Positions 36,212 to 44,521 of a stretch of 64,000 nt of DNA are shown here, piece by piece. Both the position numbers and the translations under genes were made by a program. The notes below the pieces were generated by a model. It was not told the DNA's origin. It ran no database searches and saw only the letters and a list, made by a program, of their open reading frames with translations. Each line of letters starts with the position of its first letter. The first letter of the stretch is position 1. Origin of the DNA: Sphingomonas ginsengisoli An et al. 2013 (lineage in GTDB: Bacteria; Pseudomonadota; Alphaproteobacteria; Sphingomonadales; Sphingomonadaceae); NCBI RefSeq assembly GCF_009363895.1, contig NZ_CP045434.1, forward strand, positions 930,001-994,000, given 5' to 3'.

Positions 36212-37288
36212 TCAGGCGTCGTAATCCACCGCCACGCCGTCGCCCGTGGGCACCGACTGGCAGGTGAGGATGTAGCCGGCGTCGATCTCCTCGTCGGTCA
36301 GCCCATAGCGCGCGGCCATGCTGACCTCGCCGCTGGTGACCCGCGCGCGGCAGGTGGCACAGACCCCGGCCTTGCATGCGAAGGGCGCCGGCAATCCGCT
36401 CGCCCGCGCGCTGTCGAGGATGTTCGAGCCGTCGAATGCGACCTTGCGGGTGCGGCCGTCGATGGTGACGCTCATCTGCAGGCCAGACGCCTGCTTCGAA
36501 AGCTGCGCCATTTCCGCCGCCAGCGCCGCCGAGGGACGGCCCGCCGTAAAGCGCTCGATGTGGATGCGGTCGGGGGCAACGCCGGCCTTGAGCATCGCGG
36601 CTTCGGCGGCGTCCATCATCGGCCCCGGACCGCAGACGAACCAGGCGTCGACGTCTTGAGCATCGCCGACAAATGCCGCGATCGCCCGTTCGCAGGTCGG
36701 CTGGTCGAGCATGCCGTTGAGCAACTCGACGTCGCCCTCCTCGTCGGCGAGGAAGTGGTAGAGCTCGAAGCGGCCGAGGTAGCGGTCCTTGAGCGCGGCG
36801 AGCTGCTCGAGGAAGATGATCGAGCTCGCGTCGCGGTTACCGTAGAAGAGGGTGAAGCGGCTGCGCGGTTCGCTTTTCAGCGCGGTGCGGATCAGGCTCA
36901 TGATCGGGGTGATCCCCGACCCGCCGGCAAAACCCACATAGCGGCGCGCCTTGCTCGGATCGAAGTCGACCGTGAACGACCCGTGCGGCGGCATGACGTC
37001 GAGGCGGTCACCCGCCTTCAATTCGCGCGCGACCCAGTTGGAGAAAGCGCCGCCGGCAATCTGCTTCACCGTCACCGTCAGCGCACCGTCGTCGGGCGCG
37101 ACGCACAGCGAATAGTTGCGGCGCACATCCTCGCCACCGATGTCGGCGCGCAGGGTCAGATGCTGGCCGGCGCGGAAGCGGAAGATTGGGGCGAGTTCGG
37201 GCGGGACGGCGAAGCGGATCGAGCGCGCCTCGTCGGTCTCGGCAACGACCTCGGCGACCTCGAGCGAGTGGAATTCCTTGCCGCTCAC
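36212..37288 (-). CDS. paaE: phenylacetyl-CoA epoxidase reductase subunit PaaE
   Basis: 358 residues. N-terminal FAD/NAD(P)H domain (1-235) with RNYSLCVAP for flavin, GGSGITPIMSLI for nucleotide and WFVCGPGPMM; C-terminal plant-type [2Fe-2S] ferredoxin domain with CKAGVCATC and LTCQS. It feeds electrons from NADPH to the di-iron PaaA of the epoxidase. The start overlaps the paaC stop (ATGA); paaD, which usually sits between them, is missing. Confidence 0.95.
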   Translation of the reverse strand: MSGKEFHSLEVAEVVAETDEARSIRFAVPPELAPIFRFRAGQHLTLRADIGGEDVRRNYSLCVAPDDGALTVTVKQIAGGAFSNWVARELKAGDRLDVMPPHGSFTVDFDPSKARRYVGFAGGSGITPIMSLIRTALKSEPRSRFTLFYGNRDASSIIFLEQLAALKDRYLGRFELYHFLADEEGDVELLNGMLDQPTCERAIAAFVGDAQDVDAWFVCGPGPMMDAAEAAMLKAGVAPDRIHIERFTAGRPSAALAAEMAQLSKQASGLQMSVTIDGRTRKVAFDGSNILDSARASGLPAPFACKAGVCATCRARVTSGEVSMAARYGLTDEEIDAGYILTCQSVPTGDGVAVDYDA

Positions 37289-38106
37289 CAGACCGCGTCC
37301 GGATAGGTGCGCGGCAGATATTGCATGATCGCTAGCAGGTGGCCGAGATGCTCGCTGTGATGACCGCGCCGGCCGCCGAGGATCGGGCGCTGGTCCTGCG
37401 GGACCGGCAGCCCGGCCTCACCGAGCACGGCGGCGATCGCGGCGCGATAGTCCGCCTCGAACGCGCGCGGATCGGCGGCCAGCCCGCAGGTGATCGCCGC
37501 CTCCAGCTCCGCGTCGACTTCGAACAGCTCGGGGACGAAGCGCCAGCACCACGCCAGAGCATCCTCGGTGCGCGCGCGACTCTCGTCGGTGCCGTCGCCC
37601 AGCCGAATGACCCAGTCGGCGGCAAGCTCGCGATGGTAGGCGACTTCCTTGACCGCCTTGGCGGCGATGCCGGCCAGCGCGGTGTCGCTGCTTTGCGTCA
37701 GCCGCTGGTAGAGCAAATGTTGCCAGGTCGAAAACAGCAACTGCCGGACCATCGTCCGCGCGAAATCACCATTGGGCTGCTCGACCAGCCAGCAATTGCG
37801 GAAGTCGAGCACGTCGCGCTTGAAAGCCAGTTCGTCGGCATCGCCGGCTTCACCGAGCAACAACGTCGCCTGCCCGATCAGGTCGAGCGCGAGATTGGCG
37901 AGACTGAGGTCGACCTCGACGCTCGGCGCATGGCCGCACCATTCGCTGAGGCGCTGGCCGAGGATCAGCGCGTCGTCGCCGAGCCGGGCGAAATAGCCGG
38001 CGCGGACCGGATCGTGCACGTCGGCGGGCGCATCGAACTCCCCGGTCGCCCGCAGCGTCGCGGCGGCGGCTTCGTCCTCGGGCCGGATCGGCGGCAGGCT
38101 CGGCAT
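37285..38106 (-). CDS. paaC: phenylacetyl-CoA epoxidase structural subunit PaaC
   Basis: 273 residues, ferritin-like helical fold without full iron ligands; forms the PaaAC core of the epoxidase. Family text: LGDDALILGQRLSEWCGHAP, DELAFKRDVLDFRNCWLVEQ, KEVAYHRELAADWVIRLGDG and GGRRGHHSEHLGHLLA at the end. TGATG overlap with paaB upstream and ATGA overlap with paaE downstream. Confidence 0.95.
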   Translation of the reverse strand: MPSLPPIRPEDEAAAATLRATGEFDAPADVHDPVRAGYFARLGDDALILGQRLSEWCGHAPSVEVDLSLANLALDLIGQATLLLGEAGDADELAFKRDVLDFRNCWLVEQPNGDFARTMVRQLLFSTWQHLLYQRLTQSSDTALAGIAAKAVKEVAYHRELAADWVIRLGDGTDESRARTEDALAWCWRFVPELFEVDAELEAAITCGLAADPRAFEADYRAAIAAVLGEAGLPVPQDQRPILGGRRGHHSEHLGHLLAIMQYLPRTYPDAVW

Positions 38107-38387
38107 CAGATGTGCTTCACCACGTCGGGAATGTCGTAAAAGGTCGGGTGGCGGTAGACTTTGTCGGCGGCGGGCTCGAACAGCTCACCGGCCTGGTCGG
38201 GATCGCTGGCGACGATGTCGGTCGACTTGACCACCCACAGGCTGACGCCTTCCTGCCGCCGGGTGTAGGTGTCGCGGGCGTGGCGCAGCGCCAATTCGCT
38301 GTCGGGGGCGTGGACCGAGCCGACGTGGCGATGGGCGAGGCCGCCCTTGGCGCGCACGAACACTTCCCACAACGGCCAGTCAGACAT
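38106..38387 (-). CDS. paaB: phenylacetyl-CoA epoxidase subunit PaaB
   Basis: 93 residues, the normal size. Family pattern WPLWEVFVRAKGGLAHRHVG, SELALRHARDTYTRRQEGVS and SLWVVKS are all present. PaaB bridges PaaAC heterodimers into the active epoxidase complex. Lies 45 bp after paaA and overlaps paaC by one base. Confidence 0.96.
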   Translation of the reverse strand: MSDWPLWEVFVRAKGGLAHRHVGSVHAPDSELALRHARDTYTRRQEGVSLWVVKSTDIVASDPDQAGELFEPAADKVYRHPTFYDIPDVVKHI

Positions 38388-38432
38388 GGGTCACTCCTCC
38401 GCCGGCGGCCTTCGCCGGGCCGACGGACAAGG

Positions 38433-39431
38433 TCAAGCCGCGGCCTTCGCCTGCCGCTTCGCCTCGTGCGCGGCTGCTGCCTCGCGAACCCAGGCGTTGC
38501 TCTCCCACGCTTCACGCCGGGCGGTGATCCGCTCCTTGGCGACCGGCCCCTCGCCGCGCACGACCGAGTAGAATTCCTCCCAGTCGACCGCGCCGAAGTC
38601 GTAGCCGCCCTTGGCTTCGTTCCACTTGAGGTCCGGGTCGGGCACTGTCAGCCCGAGATATTCGGCCTGCGGCACGGTGATATCGACGAACTTCTGCCGC
38701 AGCTCGTCATTGGTCTCGCGCTTGATCCGCCAGCGCAGGGACTGCTCGGTGTTGGGCGAATTCTCGTCGGGCGGGCCGAACATCATCAGGCTCGGCCACC
38801 ACCAGCGATTGAGCGCGTCCTGCGCCATCCGCTTCTGCGCCGGCGAGCCGTTCGCCATCGCCATGGTGATCTCATAGCCCTGGCGCTGGTGGAAGCTCTC
38901 TTCCTTGCATACCCGGACCATCGCCCGGGCATAGGGACCGTAGCTGGTCCGTTGCAGCGGCACCTGGTTCATGATCGCCGCGCCGTCGACCAGCCAGCCG
39001 ATCGCGCCGATGTCGGCCCAGGTCAGCGTCGGATAATTGAAGATGGTGCTGTACTTGGCCTTCCCCGAGTGAAGCGCCTCGATCATTTCCTCTCTGGCAG
39101 TGCCCAGCGTCTCGGCCGCGCAGTAGAGATAGAGGCCATGCCCCGCCTCGTCCTGCACCTTGGCGAGCAGGATCGCCTTGCGCCGCAGGCTCGGCGCCCG
39201 CGTGATCCAATTGCCCTCGGGCAGCATGCCGACGATCTCGCTGTGCGCATGCTGGCTGATCTGCCGGGTCAGCGTGCGACGGTAGGCCTCGGGCATCCAG
39301 TCCTTGGGCTCGATGAACTCGTCCGCCGCGACCCGCGCTTCGAAGGCGGCGAGCAGCTGGGGGTCCTCGGCGGGGCCGATCGGCTGGACCTTAGCGCCCG
39401 CGCCGGACTTGGAGAGATCGGTCGTGTACAT
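38433..39431 (-). CDS. paaA: phenylacetyl-CoA epoxidase catalytic subunit PaaA
   Basis: 332 residues. Di-iron oxygenase that converts phenylacetyl-CoA to its ring 1,2-epoxide. Iron-ligand motifs are visible: [13 protein letters not shown] (E-x2-H) and [14 protein letters not shown] (E-x2-H). First gene of the minus-strand catabolic operon, diverging from the flavin oxidoreductase gene across 65 bp that should hold both promoters. The regulator (usually a PaaR or PaaX protein) is not in the window. Confidence 0.96.
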   Translation of the reverse strand: MYTTDLSKSGAGAKVQPIGPAEDPQLLAAFEARVAADEFIEPKDWMPEAYRRTLTRQISQHAHSEIVGMLPEGNWITRAPSLRRKAILLAKVQDEAGHGLYLYCAAETLGTAREEMIEALHSGKAKYSTIFNYPTLTWADIGAIGWLVDGAAIMNQVPLQRTSYGPYARAMVRVCKEESFHQRQGYEITMAMANGSPAQKRMAQDALNRWWWPSLMMFGPPDENSPNTEQSLRWRIKRETNDELRQKFVDITVPQAEYLGLTVPDPDLKWNEAKGGYDFGAVDWEEFYSVVRGEGPVAKERITARREAWESNAWVREAAAAHEAKRQAKAAA

Positions 39432-39496
39432 GACTTCTATCTAGTCGTTCGCGGGCAGCGGTTCAAACTGGCCGCTGGGCCACCCATGTAAGTGCG

Positions 39497-40513
39497 ATGG
39501 CCCTCCTCTCCGTCCTCGACCTCTCCCCCGTCCCCCAGGGCTCGACCCCCGGCGATTCGTTGCGCCGCTCGGGCGAGCTCGCCGCTTATGCCGAGAGGCT
39601 CGGCTACCATCGCTACTGGATGGCCGAGCATCACGGCATGCCCGGCATCGCGAGCGCCGCCACTGCGGTCGCGCTCGCTTATGTCGGCTCCCGCACCAGC
39701 ACCATCCGCATCGGCGCGGGCGGGATCATGCTCCCCAACCATGCCCCGCTGACCATCGCCGAGCAGTTCGGCACGCTGGAAGCGCTCTACCCCGGCCGGG
39801 TCGATCTCGGTCTTGGTCGCGCGCCAGGGACCGACCAGCAGACCGCCTGGGCGCTGCGGCGCAACCTCAACGCCGACGAGAACCAGTTCCCGAACGACGT
39901 CGTCGAGCTGATGGGCTATTTCAAAGGCCAGAACGGCCGCATCCGCGCCATCCCCGGCGAGGGGCAGATGGTGCCGATCTGGATCCTCGGCTCAAGCCTG
40001 TTCGGCGCCCAGCTCGCGGCGATGCTCGGCCTGCCCTACGCCTTCGCCTCGCATTTCGCGCCGCAGCAGATGGACGCTGCGATCAAGCTCTACCGCGACC
40101 GCTTCGAGCCGTCCGAGCAGCTCGACAAGCCCTACGTCATGCTCGGCTTCAACGCCTTTGTCGCCGACAGCGCCGAGGAAGCGCAGCTGCTCGCCACCTC
40201 GGTCCAGCAGGCGTTCGTCGCCTTGCGCAGCGGCACCCCCGGCCAGCTACCGCCACCCCAGGCCGGCTATCTCGAAAGCCTGCCGATGCAGCATCGCCTG
40301 ACGATGGAACAGGTGCTGTCCTGCTCGGCGATCGGCGACCCCGCCACCGCGCGGGCCCAGGTCGACGCCTTCATCGAACGAACGCAAGCCGACGAACTGA
40401 TGGTCACGGCGCAAATCTTCGATCCCGAGGCCCGCAAGCGTTCCTACGACCTGCTTGCCGACACGATGAACCTTTCCCCTGCCACCACGACCCATCTGGA
40501 GCATGCCGCATGA
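39497..40513 (+). CDS. LLM class flavin-dependent oxidoreductase (luciferase-like)
   Basis: 338 residues, TIM-barrel luciferase-like fold. Features: [44 protein letters not shown] and [16 protein letters not shown], as in the YhbW/MsnO8-type group. Uses reduced FMN and O2 on an unknown substrate. Divergent from paaA and overlapping the downstream SDR gene (ATGA), so probably an oxidoreductase pair. No fixed link to phenylacetate catabolism can be shown. Confidence 0.9.
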   Translation: MALLSVLDLSPVPQGSTPGDSLRRSGELAAYAERLGYHRYWMAEHHGMPGIASAATAVALAYVGSRTSTIRIGAGGIMLPNHAPLTIAEQFGTLEALYPGRVDLGLGRAPGTDQQTAWALRRNLNADENQFPNDVVELMGYFKGQNGRIRAIPGEGQMVPIWILGSSLFGAQLAAMLGLPYAFASHFAPQQMDAAIKLYRDRFEPSEQLDKPYVMLGFNAFVADSAEEAQLLATSVQQAFVALRSGTPGQLPPPQAGYLESLPMQHRLTMEQVLSCSAIGDPATARAQVDAFIERTQADELMVTAQIFDPEARKRSYDLLADTMNLSPATTTHLEHAA

Positions 40514-41259
40514 AGACCTCGGGCAACACCATCCTCGTCACCGGCGGCGGCTCGGGCATCGGCCGCGAACTCGCGCGGCGGTGGGCCGACGCCGGCAACC
40601 AGGTGATCGTCGCCGGCCGCCGCCAAGACGCGCTCGACGAGACCAAGGGCGACCGCGATTCCATCACCGCTTATGCCGTCGACGTCGACGATCCGGCCGC
40701 GCTGCAGAACTTCGTCGAGCGCGTCACGACCGAGCATCCACAGCTCAACGTGCTGGTTAACAATGCCGGGATCATGCGCCAGGAAGATCCCCGGTCCAAG
40801 CGTGACCTGTCCGATGCCGAGGCGACGATCGCCACCAATTTGCTCGGCCCCATTCGGCTGATCGACGCGCTGGTCGACCACCTGACAGCCCAGCCCGATG
40901 CGGCGATCGTCAACGTCACTTCGGGCCTCGCCACCGTGCCCCAGCCGCTGTTCGCGACCTATTCGGCGACCAAGGCCGCGCTGCACAGCTACACCATCTC
41001 GCTGCGCAATCGGTTGATGGACAAGATCGAGGTGATCGAGCTGGTGCCGCCCGGCGTCCAGACCGACCTCACCCCCGGCCAGGCGACCCGCCAGGGCTAT
41101 ATGCCGCTGAACGAATTCATCGACGAGGTCATGTCACTGTTCGGCCAGCAGCCGACCCCGTCCGAAATCCTGGTCGAACGGGTGAAGGGCTTCCGCTTTG
41201 CCGAGAAGGACGGCTCGGTCGAAGAGAAAGCCGCGATACTGGCGAACATGCCCCGCTAG
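40510..41259 (+). CDS. SDR family oxidoreductase, DltE-like
   Basis: 249 residues. Rossmann nucleotide site TGGGSGIG (about 11-18), NNAG motif ([13 protein letters not shown]) and catalytic YSATKAAL with Y near 151 and K near 155. The C-terminal text [17 protein letters not shown] is typical of DltE-type short-chain dehydrogenases. NAD(P)-dependent reduction of an unknown carbonyl. Cotranscribed with the flavin oxidoreductase. Tail to tail with the next gene (4-bp overlap). Confidence 0.9.
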   Translation: MKTSGNTILVTGGGSGIGRELARRWADAGNQVIVAGRRQDALDETKGDRDSITAYAVDVDDPAALQNFVERVTTEHPQLNVLVNNAGIMRQEDPRSKRDLSDAEATIATNLLGPIRLIDALVDHLTAQPDAAIVNVTSGLATVPQPLFATYSATKAALHSYTISLRNRLMDKIEVIELVPPGVQTDLTPGQATRQGYMPLNEFIDEVMSLFGQQPTPSEILVERVKGFRFAEKDGSVEEKAAILANMPR

Positions 41260-42341
41260 CGGGCGACAACCTCGAGCGTTATTCCCCGGCCGTCGCTGCC
41301 CCAGCGCGCCTCGGCACCGATCGAGCGCGAAAGCGCGGTGATGATCCGGGTGCCGAGACCGCCCGAGCCCTCCAACCGCACGAGGGCGGCGTCGTTGCCG
41401 GCGCCGTCGTCGCGGCAGTGGAGCGCAAACCCGGCGGTGTCGTTGGCGACCTGCACCGCAATCCGCCCCTCGCGCCCGTCGGCAAAGCCATGCTTGACCG
41501 AATTGGCGACGAATTCGTTGACGATCAGCGCTAGCGCGCTGGCCTGTGCCACCGGCAGCGAAAATGCCGCCACATCGGCCGCGAGCGTGACTCGCGCCGG
41601 CACCAGCAGCCGCAGCTTAGTGAAGGCCCGGTCGATCAGCGGCGCAATCGCCACGTCGCCGCCCGCTTCGCCATCGTGCATCTCCTCATGAAGCGCACTC
41701 AATGCCGTCAGCCGCTTCAAGACCGATTCGAGCGCCTCCCGCGCTTCTGCGCTGGCCTGGGCCCGCGCCTCGAGCTGGATGATCGCCGCGATCGAGGCGA
41801 GCGAGTTCTTGACGCGGTGATCGACCTCGCGCCGCAGCACATCCTGCTCGGCGACTACCCGCCTGAGGTTGAGCTCACGCATCACCGCGGCCGCCATCAC
41901 TTCGATCGTCTGCCGCTGCAGCGCCGTCAGCACCCGCGGCTTGGTGTCGAGCACGCACAGCGTGCCTAGCGGCAGCCCGTCGTCGGCCACCAGCAGCGCG
42001 CCGGCGTAAAAGCGGAAGCCGCCGTCGGCGACGCACAGCGGATTGTCGCACATCCGCGGGTCGGCGAGTGTGTCGGGAATTTCAACGAAGCCGGTTTCGA
42101 GCACGACGTGGCTGCACAGGCTGGTCTGGAGCGGAGTCGAACGCACGCCCAGCCCGACCTCGGCCTTGAACCACTGGCGGTCGGCGTCGATGAGGTTGAT
42201 GACCGAAACTGGCGCCTCACAGATTGCGGCAACGAGCGCGACGATGGCGTCGAACTCGGCTTCCTGCGGGGTGTCGAGAATGGCGTAACGGCGCAGCGTG
42301 TTCAGCCGCTCGGCCTGACGGGGGTGCGGCTGCGCTTCCAT
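41256..42341 (-). CDS. GAF-domain sensor histidine kinase, HisKA_2/HWE type
   Basis: 361 residues from ATG 42341 (MEAQPHPRQAERLNTLRRYA); in-frame sequence upstream is rejected because it runs into the promoter of paaG. No membrane segment. GAF domain at about 20-150 (PVSVINLIDADRQWFKAEVG, CSHVVL, GTLCVLDTKPR). Phosphoacceptor box DHRVKNSLASIAAII with His near 175, then an HATPase domain with NEFVANSVKHGF and GSGGLGTRII. This kinase type is common in the alphaproteobacterial general stress and light response circuits; no response regulator is adjacent. Confidence 0.9.
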   Translation of the reverse strand: MEAQPHPRQAERLNTLRRYAILDTPQEAEFDAIVALVAAICEAPVSVINLIDADRQWFKAEVGLGVRSTPLQTSLCSHVVLETGFVEIPDTLADPRMCDNPLCVADGGFRFYAGALLVADDGLPLGTLCVLDTKPRVLTALQRQTIEVMAAAVMRELNLRRVVAEQDVLRREVDHRVKNSLASIAAIIQLEARAQASAEAREALESVLKRLTALSALHEEMHDGEAGGDVAIAPLIDRAFTKLRLLVPARVTLAADVAAFSLPVAQASALALIVNEFVANSVKHGFADGREGRIAVQVANDTAGFALHCRDDGAGNDAALVRLEGSGGLGTRIITALSRSIGAEARWGSDGRGITLEVVAR

Positions 42342-42423
42342 GATGTCCAAGCGGTAGCAGGGGCGGTTGCCACTGACCAGCGCGGGCGGCACCACGGACG
42401 CCGCGATTCGCCGAGGAGCCAAC

Positions 42424-43203
42424 ATGACCTACCAAACCATCATCCTCGAGCAGGCGGACCATGTCGCCCGGATCACCCTCAACCGGCCCGAGCGGCTCAA
42501 CAGCTTCACCCGCCAGATGCACGCCGAGCTGTCGGACGCGCTGCGGCAGGCGGCGTCGGCGCGGGTGATCGTGCTGACCGGCGCCGGGCGCGGTTTCTGC
42601 GCCGGTCAGGATCTGAACGACCGCGCGGTCGCGCCGGGCGAGGCGGTCGATCTCGGCGAGACGGTCGAGGAGAGCTGGAACCCGCTGATCCGCCGCCTCG
42701 CCACTATTCCCCAGCCGGTGATTGCGCGCGTCAACGGCGTTGCCGCCGGCGCCGGTGCCAACGTTGCGCTCGCCTGCGACCTGGCGATCGCGGCCAAGTC
42801 GGCCAAGTTCATCCAGAGCTTCTCGGCGCTCGGCCTCATCCCCGACAGCGGGGGCAGCTGGCACCTGCCGCGCCTCGTCGGCCAGGCCCGCGCGCTGGGC
42901 CTCGCGCTGACCGGCGAGCCGCTGTCGGCTGCCCAGGCCGCCGAGTGGGGCATGATCTGGCAATGCGTCGAGGATGAGGCGCTCGACGCCACGGTCGACG
43001 CGCTTGCCGCCAAGCTCGCCGCGCTGCCCCCGCTCGGACTCGCCGCGATCAAGCAGCTTGTCCGCTCGAGCTGGACCCGCGACCTCGAGACCGAGCTCGA
43101 CCTCCAGCGCGACGAGATGCGCCGGCTCGGCTTCACCGCCGACTATCGCGAGGGCGTCGCCGCCTTCCTCGAAAAGCGCCCGGCGAACTTCACCGGGCGT
43201 TGA
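42424..43203 (+). CDS. paaG: epoxyphenylacetyl-CoA isomerase PaaG
   Basis: 259 residues, GGAG 7 bp before the ATG. Crotonase fold with the oxyanion segment GAGRGFCAGQDLNDR and AGAGANVALACDLAIA. The catalytic Asp is in ALGLIPDSGGSWHLPR, a close match to PaaG rather than to PaaF hydratases. It isomerises the ring epoxide made by PaaABCE to oxepin-CoA. Lies on the strand opposite the paaABCE operon, between the kinase gene (divergent) and a hypothetical membrane protein 3 bp downstream. Confidence 0.9.
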   Translation: MTYQTIILEQADHVARITLNRPERLNSFTRQMHAELSDALRQAASARVIVLTGAGRGFCAGQDLNDRAVAPGEAVDLGETVEESWNPLIRRLATIPQPVIARVNGVAAGAGANVALACDLAIAAKSAKFIQSFSALGLIPDSGGSWHLPRLVGQARALGLALTGEPLSAAQAAEWGMIWQCVEDEALDATVDALAAKLAALPPLGLAAIKQLVRSSWTRDLETELDLQRDEMRRLGFTADYREGVAAFLEKRPANFTGR

Positions 43204-43206
43204 CCG

Positions 43207-43992
43207 ATGGTGTGGAGACGCCTGCGACCGATCGATGGCTGGCGCCGCTTCGCCGGCGAAGTCGGCATCATCGTGCTGGGTGTGCTGATCGCGCTCGGGC
43301 TGGGCGTGGTGGCGACGGCGATCAGCCAGCGCAGCGATGTCGGCGACGCGCGCGACGCGCTGGCCTTCGAGATCGGCGAAACGGTCGGGCAGGCGCGCGA
43401 GCGGGTCAATTTCGGCCCGTGTATCGAGCGCCGACTGGATGAGGTGACCGCCATCGTCGACGCGGCCGAGAAATCGGGTCGGCTACCCCCGGTCGGCAAG
43501 CTGTCGACCGCACCGTGGCGGACCTGGGATCGGGGCGTATGGGACAGCACCATTGCCTCCCAGACCGCATTCCACTTCCCCCGCGCGGAAGCCAACGGGC
43601 TGACGGCGCTCTACCGCTTCGTCGATCTGCTCAACGACTCCAACCGGCGCGAGCTCGACGTCTGGTCGCGGCTGTACAGTCTGGTCGGCCCCGGCCGCGC
43701 CTTTTCCCCGGCGGAGGCCGAGCGTACGCGCGAGACGATCATCGAGGCGCGCACCCTGCACCGCTTCATCACATTGTCTGGAATTCGCGCCGATCAGATC
43801 GCGACGGCCTACCGCCTCAAGGTCGATGCAGGGGAGGTTCGCGACTATGCGGAAAATCCGGTGGCGAAACTGGCGATCTGCCAACCCATCCCGCGGGATG
43901 CTCCACCCACCTACGGCCAGGCGCCATGGGAAGACATTGTCGCCACCGCCCGCGCGCATCCGATCACCGTCAGTTCCGGTGGAGTGCGCTGA
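43207..43992 (+). CDS. single-pass membrane protein, hypothetical
   Basis: 261 residues. Starts WRRLRPIDGWRRFAGEVGII and continues into one transmembrane helix (about 19-40, IVLGVLIALGLGVVATAIS). The W-x-x-F-x-GEVxIIVLGVLIALG start is a family widespread in sphingomonads, with a periplasmic helical domain of unknown function. Starts 3 bp after paaG and is probably cotranscribed with it. Confidence 0.75.
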   Translation: MVWRRLRPIDGWRRFAGEVGIIVLGVLIALGLGVVATAISQRSDVGDARDALAFEIGETVGQARERVNFGPCIERRLDEVTAIVDAAEKSGRLPPVGKLSTAPWRTWDRGVWDSTIASQTAFHFPRAEANGLTALYRFVDLLNDSNRRELDVWSRLYSLVGPGRAFSPAEAERTRETIIEARTLHRFITLSGIRADQIATAYRLKVDAGEVRDYAENPVAKLAICQPIPRDAPPTYGQAPWEDIVATARAHPITVSSGGVR

Positions 43993-44047
43993 TCGGGCGC
44001 GGCTGTCAGTGACATCTACCGTCGCGGCGCTTCGACCGCTGGCGCCT

Positions 44048-44413
44048 TCACCCGCGATCGGGGCAGAGCGCGCCGAGCCGTTGCACCATATGCGTGAACA
44101 CCGCGTCGTGGAGCGGCTTCTCGAATTCGAGCCCGACCTGGCGATGACGCACCCAGCAGACCATCGCGCCGAGCAGTTCGAGGCCCTCGAACTTGAGCGA
44201 CACCCGTTCGTCGAGCGTCGGCTCGTCGACGAAGGTGAGGCAGCAGCCGTGGCGCGAGAAATTGTCGACCGCGACCTCGAACTTGTCCCAATTCGAGCGC
44301 CGCAGGACGACCTGCGCCTTGAGCTTGCAGCGGACACCCTGGCGCCAGCGGATCGGGCGACCCGGGTCGTTGCTCTCCCAATATTCGCGCTGCCACAGCG
44401 TGCCATCGGTCAT
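44048..44413 (-). CDS. PilZ domain protein
   Basis: 121 residues from ATG 44413 (MTDGTLWQREYW); the upstream extension is arginine/proline-rich and lies in the promoter of paaZ. PilZ features: RWRQGVRCKLKAQVVL for the basic loop and VAVDNFSRHGCCLTF (N-x-S-x-x-G), then MVCWVRHRQVGLEFE. Canonical cyclic-di-GMP binding uses RxxxR plus D/NxSxxG; here the basic motif RQGVR fits. Likely a small c-di-GMP receptor; target unknown. Confidence 0.8.
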   Translation of the reverse strand: MTDGTLWQREYWESNDPGRPIRWRQGVRCKLKAQVVLRRSNWDKFEVAVDNFSRHGCCLTFVDEPTLDERVSLKFEGLELLGAMVCWVRHRQVGLEFEKPLHDAVFTHMVQRLGALCPDRG

Positions 44414-44521
44414 GGGCTTGGAGATGCGACGACGGCCGGCAAGATTGGCTTGACCACTTCTCCATAACGGACCGACGTTGGCGCTCTTCGCGCGCGGCGG
44501 CGGATCGCCTAGGGTGCGGCC

